Shown: positions 6,118 to 9,257 of the stretch, piece by piece
Layout: every line of letters starts with the position of its first letter
Numbering within the stretch: position 1 is the first letter of the stretch
Assembly: GCA_902494765.1 (NCBI GenBank)
Contig: CABUUK010000061.1
Coordinates: 1-9,257, forward strand
Direction: 5' to 3'
From: an uncultured Collinsella sp.
Lineage (GTDB): Bacteria; Actinomycetota; Coriobacteriia; Coriobacteriales; Coriobacteriaceae
DNA: 9,257 bases
Made by a program: the position numbers and the translations under genes
Notes under the pieces: model-generated
The model's database searches: none
Told to the model about the DNA's origin: nothing
What the model saw: the letters and a program-made list of their open reading frames with translations, nothing else

Positions 6118-7227
6118 TTAGAGAAGTTCTTTGCGGGAAGCCAAGTAGGCGTGAGCATGGCGCTCAAGAACCTCGTCCTCAACACTCGTTAGACGAATGG
6201 CGCCGAGCGCTGCGGGCAGCGGCAACATGCTGCGGTTCGAGCGGGCGAACTGCTGCTTGCGGAACTCCTCGATAAACGCGGTGGGCTCCAGGTCGAAGGC
6301 AAGTTCCTCGATGCCAAAGTCCTCCAGGCAGTCATCGACCTCAAAGACGTAATCGATATCAAAGTCGCAGGCATCATGTGCTAGGCGCGCCTCAAAGCGC
6401 ATGCCCTCGGACAACAGCTGGTAGGCAGGGACCTGCGAAGCGGCATCGCCCAAGCAGGCGCGCAGGGTGCGCTCCCCCGTCTTACCAAAATCGAGTGCAT
6501 GGCGGGCGCTCGGGTTCGTGGCCATCAGTACGTCCTTGCGGGCAGTCTGAGACCACTGGACGGCATTGACGAGTGCAACTTCGTCGCCGGCAAGAATCTC
6601 GGGGACGGTCTCGGTAAACTGATTCCAGCGGGATTTGCTACTTGAAAGCATGGTGCCAACAAGTACCGCGTAGCCGAGCTTGAGGTCCTCGGGGTCCGTC
6701 TCGCGAACAAGGTCGAGGTCACACACAACCAAGCCCGGTTCGGGACGAAACGCGATAGCGGGAAGCGCATTGGCCGACGAGGCGACGAGCGGCTTCATGG
6801 TCGTCGCGACCGTGAGCATGGCGTCGAAGGTCGTCGGCAGCAGTGCGCACTCGGTTCGGCCACACCACTGGTTGGCGCACCAGCAAACAACCGAGCAGGT
6901 CGGGGCATCGCCAACGGCGACAACCAGATCGTCGCAGGTAATGCCGTTGGCAGACAGGGCGCCAAAGATCGCATCGGCATCGGCCAGCGTGGCACCAGCA
7001 GGCGAAACCTCGAGGAAGAGCTGTGACATGACAAAACCGGCGTCGACCAGCGCATGCTCGACGACCTCACCAAAACGCTCTGACGTGGCGGTGTTCCAAA
7101 CGACCATCGCGCGCTTAGGCTTGCCCACGGCCGAGGCAAACATGCGCGACAGTTCATCGAACGCACCCAATCCGACACGGACATCGACGCTGCGGTTTTG
7201 GAAATTGATCAGTTGACGGCGAATCAT
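6118..7227 (-). CDS. AroB-like protein (3-dehydroquinate synthase homologue lacking active-site residues)
   Basis: By position after aroK and overall pattern this is the aroB gene, whose product normally converts DAHP to 3-dehydroquinate using NAD+ and a divalent metal. The 369-residue product keeps the family length and landmarks: PTT (131-133), a Lys aligned with the GGK motif (145), the FRP-x-P...VVCDLDLV segment (160-174), and a helical C-terminal half. However, the NAD-binding GGGxxGD reads GDAPTCS (106-112), the Glu metal ligand of GLAE is Val188, GHTFGH reads GKTGER (248-253), HGEAV is missing, and the proGE-K region is GATL. The former NAD loop and the stretch after it carry Cys111, 115, 117, 122 and 127. 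I see no frameshift or stop, and the ATG overlaps the aroK stop as ATGA, so it looks translated and maintained. A shorter start is preferred over the upstream one because of this overlap. Likely a pseudoenzyme or repurposed protein; loss of function is inferred by eye-alignment. Confidence 0.8.
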   Translation of the reverse strand: MIRRQLINFQNRSVDVRVGLGAFDELSRMFASAVGKPKRAMVVWNTATSERFGEVVEHALVDAGFVMSQLFLEVSPAGATLADADAIFGALSANGITCDDLVVAVGDAPTCSVVCWCANQWCGRTECALLPTTFDAMLTVATTMKPLVASSANALPAIAFRPEPGLVVCDLDLVRETDPEDLKLGYAVLVGTMLSSSKSRWNQFTETVPEILAGDEVALVNAVQWSQTARKDVLMATNPSARHALDFGKTGERTLRACLGDAASQVPAYQLLSEGMRFEARLAHDACDFDIDYVFEVDDCLEDFGIEELAFDLEPTAFIEEFRKQQFARSNRSMLPLPAALGAIRLTSVEDEVLERHAHAYLASRKELL

Positions 7228-7757
7228 AGCAGCCCACGCTCCAAAAGCATCTCGGCACAAAGGTAGGAAACGTCCTCGAAGGACTTGTTGCGAATATCAA
7301 GGGTAAGGTCGGCGGCCTGGCGATACAGCGGACGGCGATGCTCAAACAGGCGCGCAGCATGCTCGGGCGAACGGAAATCGGGGCGCGTGTCGGACCGACG
7401 AATCTGTCGAATCGAATCCTCGAAGTCGCCCTCGAGGTACACGCACGTACCCATTTCGTGCATCAGTTCAATATTCACCGGCGTTTCGACGATACCGCCC
7501 CCGCACGAAACCAACAGGCTGCGCTCGCTTTGGAGCGAACGGAGCGCCGAGGTCTCGAGCTCGCGAAAACGATCCTCGCCCTCGGTCTCAAAAATCTCGG
7601 TTACCGACTTGCCGCAACGGCGCACGACCAGACGGTCGGTATCGATAAAACGCCGCTTGAACATGGTGCCCACGTTGCGCGCAAGCGTCGACTTGCCCGC
7701 GCCCAAAAAGCCGATAAAGAAGATATGGTCGCAGCCGTGTTTGATGTGCTGGGACAT
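7224..7757 (-). CDS. aroK: Shikimate kinase
   Basis: AroK phosphorylates shikimate at the 3-hydroxyl with ATP in aromatic amino acid synthesis. The 177-residue product has Walker A GFLGAGKST (16-24), the shikimate-binding DTD (39-41), FRELE with Arg65, SCGGGIV (84-90) and RRPLYRQAAD (141-150) with Arg142, so substrate and nucleotide contacts appear present. The lid reads RPDF (125-128) where RPLL is usual. Start is ATG 7757 with AGG about 8 nt upstream; a TTG at 7778 would lie within the preceding gene and has no ribosome-binding site. It is 8 nt after the yqeG gene, and its TGA overlaps the ATG of the aroB-like gene. The kinase looks intact although its neighbour does not. Confidence 0.93.
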   Translation of the reverse strand: MSQHIKHGCDHIFFIGFLGAGKSTLARNVGTMFKRRFIDTDRLVVRRCGKSVTEIFETEGEDRFRELETSALRSLQSERSLLVSCGGGIVETPVNIELMHEMGTCVYLEGDFEDSIRQIRRSDTRPDFRSPEHAARLFEHRRPLYRQAADLTLDIRNKSFEDVSYLCAEMLLERGLL

Positions 7758-7765
7758 GACGAGAC

Positions 7766-8263
7766 CTATTCCTCGCAAGGAAGGTCGCGCAGGGCCCGGC
7801 GCTCAAAGATACGGAAGATCTGCGTATACCACAGGTCCTGCGTCGCCTGCGGCTTTACCAGGATGGTATCGACGCCGGCGAAGTTGCCGCTCCACACGTC
7901 CGTGTAGAGCTGATCACCGATCAGCACCGCCTCGTCAGCCGTGGCGCCGAGGCGCTTAAGACCCGCCTTGAGGGCAAACGGCGCCGGCTTCATGGCATGG
8001 CTGATGGCCTCGAGTCCCAGCTCGCGTGCTGATGCCATGACCTGGTCGCGATGCCAGTTGTTGGACACCATGCACAGCTTAAAGCCTTTGGCGCGGGCGG
8101 TATCGAGCCAAGCGGAAACCGCGGCGGGAACCTGCTCGGTGTCGCGCGGCACCAGGGTGTTATCGCGATCGAGCAGAATGGCGCGTTTGCCGTCGGCCCA
8201 AAGGGTATCAAGGTCGATGCGATCGACCGAGGCAACGTAACGTTTGGGGCTAAAAATCCTCAT
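7766..8263 (-). CDS. yqeG: YqeG family HAD phosphatase
   Basis: This 165-residue protein is a HAD-superfamily phosphatase of the YqeG (IIIA) type. Motif I is LLDRDNTLVP (residues 30-39, nucleophile Asp32, acid/base Asp34), motif II is MVSNN (65-69, Ser67), motif III Lys92 in MKPAP, and motif IV GDQLYTDV (116-123, Asp117 and Asp122). All catalytic positions are present. It is cytoplasmic by appearance, with no signal or membrane segment. In B. subtilis yqeG starts an operon with yqeH and aroE; here it sits between mltG and aroK, where actinobacteria usually have aroE and aroC. Start is ATG 8263, 1 nt after the mltG stop with GGA about 7 nt upstream; longer starts run into the mltG coding region. 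Related family members dephosphorylate phosphatidylglycerol phosphate (yeast Gep4), but its substrate here is unknown. Confidence 0.9.
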   Translation of the reverse strand: MRIFSPKRYVASVDRIDLDTLWADGKRAILLDRDNTLVPRDTEQVPAAVSAWLDTARAKGFKLCMVSNNWHRDQVMASARELGLEAISHAMKPAPFALKAGLKRLGATADEAVLIGDQLYTDVWSGNFAGVDTILVKPQATQDLWYTQIFRIFERRALRDLPCEE

Positions 8264-8264
8264 G

Positions 8265-9257
8265 CTAATTCCAAGACTGTTGATGCTCTTCGTAGGTTTG
8301 CGAGAAGTACTCCTCGTCCTGCGTAATGTAGAAATACAGGTCATCGGAGTCGGTCGGCTCAAGCGTGGCCTTGAGTGCCTCGAGCGACGGAGAGCAGATG
8401 GGCGTGGGCGGCAGGCCCTCGTGCTTATAGGTGTTATACGGACTATCGCTCTGCAGGTCGTCGGCGGTAACCTCGCCACCGGTGACATACATCATGGTCG
8501 CATCGCTGTTGAGATAGCGCAGACCATCGAGCTTGCCGGCAAGACGGTTGTAGAAGACCGAGGCCACGTGCGCGCGCTGGTCGGCGTTGAGGCCCTCGCG
8601 CTCAACGATAGAGGCCAAGTTGACGATGTCGTAGTCGGACATCTCCACACCGTAGCGTTCCTTGATCTTGGCTTCGCAGCTCGCAAAGTCAAGCGACTTG
8701 TACTCGGTCTTAAACTGATCGAGCATAGCGCGAATCACGCCATCGGCCGTCGGCAAATCACCCAACGAATAGGTCTTGGGGAACAAGAAACCCTCGAGCG
8801 AATCGTTGGCGGCGCCCTTAAGGAAGCTATAGTCGTCCACGTAGTTGGAGGCCTTGGCCTGGTTGAGGAAGTCTTCCTTAGAGATGCTGTCGTAGGCCTG
8901 GGCCACACGGTCGGCGACTTGATCGACCGTCAGGCCCTCAGGGATAGTCAGCGCACTGGAGCCCGCGTTGGGGCCTTCCATGAGCTGCTGAACAACCTTG
9001 GTCGCATCCATGAGTGTGGTGAACGAATAATCACCGGGCCTGAGCGACATATCGGCGTTGAGCTTTTTCACCGCCGCATAGTAATCCTTGGGATTTTCTA
9101 CGATATGGTTCTCGGAGAGAATCGAGGCGATCGTATCGCCTGAAGCACCATCGGGAATGGTCACCGTAACCTGCTGACCAGCCGTGACCTTCGTATCCTC
9201 ACCGGCAAAGAAGCCCTTGACGGCCGGCACGACAAAGAAAGCGATCGCAGCAAGCGC
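8265..9257 (-). CDS. mltG: Endolytic transglycosylase MltG (N-terminus outside window)
   Basis: MltG (YceG-like) cleaves nascent glycan strands at the membrane and helps end peptidoglycan chain elongation. About 330 residues are visible. The frame runs off the right edge through a hydrophobic stretch (AIAFFVVPAV, 9245-9216), which would be the single membrane anchor; the cytoplasmic N-terminus and true start are missing. Numbered from the GTG at 9230, a LysM-like region follows (about 20-70), then the catalytic domain with LASIVEREG (205-213; Glu210 the catalytic Glu of LASIVEKE-type motifs), YNRL (227-230), SDATMMYVTGG (242-252), SPYNTY and GLPPTPICSPSLEALKA (272-288), and the closing YFSQTYEEH (308-316). 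GLPP is followed by Thr where Gly is usual. It precedes yqeG by 1 nt. Confidence 0.93.
   Translation of the reverse strand, partial: ALAAIAFFVVPAVKGFFAGEDTKVTAGQQVTVTIPDGASGDTIASILSENHIVENPKDYYAAVKKLNADMSLRPGDYSFTTLMDATKVVQQLMEGPNAGSSALTIPEGLTVDQVADRVAQAYDSISKEDFLNQAKASNYVDDYSFLKGAANDSLEGFLFPKTYSLGDLPTADGVIRAMLDQFKTEYKSLDFASCEAKIKERYGVEMSDYDIVNLASIVEREGLNADQRAHVASVFYNRLAGKLDGLRYLNSDATMMYVTGGEVTADDLQSDSPYNTYKHEGLPPTPICSPSLEALKATLEPTDSDDLYFYITQDEEYFSQTYEEHQQSWN

Noticed and set aside
8264..8488. N-terminal extension of the yqeG frame
   Set aside because: It overlaps mltG coding sequence in another frame, is Arg/Pro/Ser-rich shadow sequence, and the HAD family begins at the ATG at 8263.
8244..9143. 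Plus-strand 299-residue open frame opposite mltG
   Set aside because: Shadow of mltG; the minus strand has the catalytic MltG motifs throughout.
1..9257. Mobile element, CRISPR, tRNA/rRNA or defence system
   Set aside because: No transposase, integrase, spaced repeats, cloverleaf or rRNA-like stretch was seen; the minus strand is filled with housekeeping genes.

Overview
The window is a compact, high-GC stretch of bacterial chromosome, with every recognisable gene on the minus strand. I read it right to left. The content and order point to an actinobacterial genome of the Coriobacteriia type, and a Collinsella-like gut species is my best guess. The order mltG...aroK-aroB-pepQ-efp-nusB and the order tlyA-nadK-recN are both classic actinobacterial arrangements, known for example from Mycobacterium tuberculosis. 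The Asp23/Gls24 gene next to nusB, the yqeG phosphatase gene and a lone xseB are more Firmicutes-like. The species assignment is inference; no rRNA or other marker is present.

Layout from right to left (direction of transcription). Unit 1 (9257-6118) holds mltG (its start is cut by the window edge), a YqeG-family HAD phosphatase, aroK and an aroB-like gene. Genes in it are 1-8 nt apart or overlap by ATGA. Between aroB and the next gene (5986-6117) lie a consensus -35 box and a long hairpin with a T-tract. Unit 2 (5985-4855) is a single M24 metallopeptidase gene, closed by a strong intrinsic terminator at 4790-4832. Unit 3 (4695 to beyond position 1) starts with a -10 box at 4753-4758 and runs efp, asp23-like, nusB, xseB, tlyA, nadK and recN (its 3' end is cut off). 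It is packed with 2-26 nt gaps or short overlaps.

Functionally the window mixes cell-wall synthesis (MltG), aromatic biosynthesis (AroK and the AroB-like protein), translation and rRNA synthesis (EF-P, NusB, TlyA), cofactor supply (NadK) and DNA repair (XseB, RecN). All are ordinary housekeeping roles except one. The aroB-like gene encodes a full-length, in-frame protein with the dehydroquinate synthase backbone. However, its NAD-binding glycine motif, its zinc ligands and most active-site lysines are replaced, and five cysteines sit in and just after the former NAD loop. With aroE, aroC and aroQ also absent from the positions they hold in related actinobacterial loci, this is the most unusual signal here: a probable pseudoenzyme or repurposed protein in an eroded shikimate locus. 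The second is the aroB-pepQ junction, where the likely promoter and a terminator hairpin appear to interlock.

No RNA genes, mobile elements, CRISPR arrays or phage genes were seen. No gene-free stretch exceeds 160 bases.
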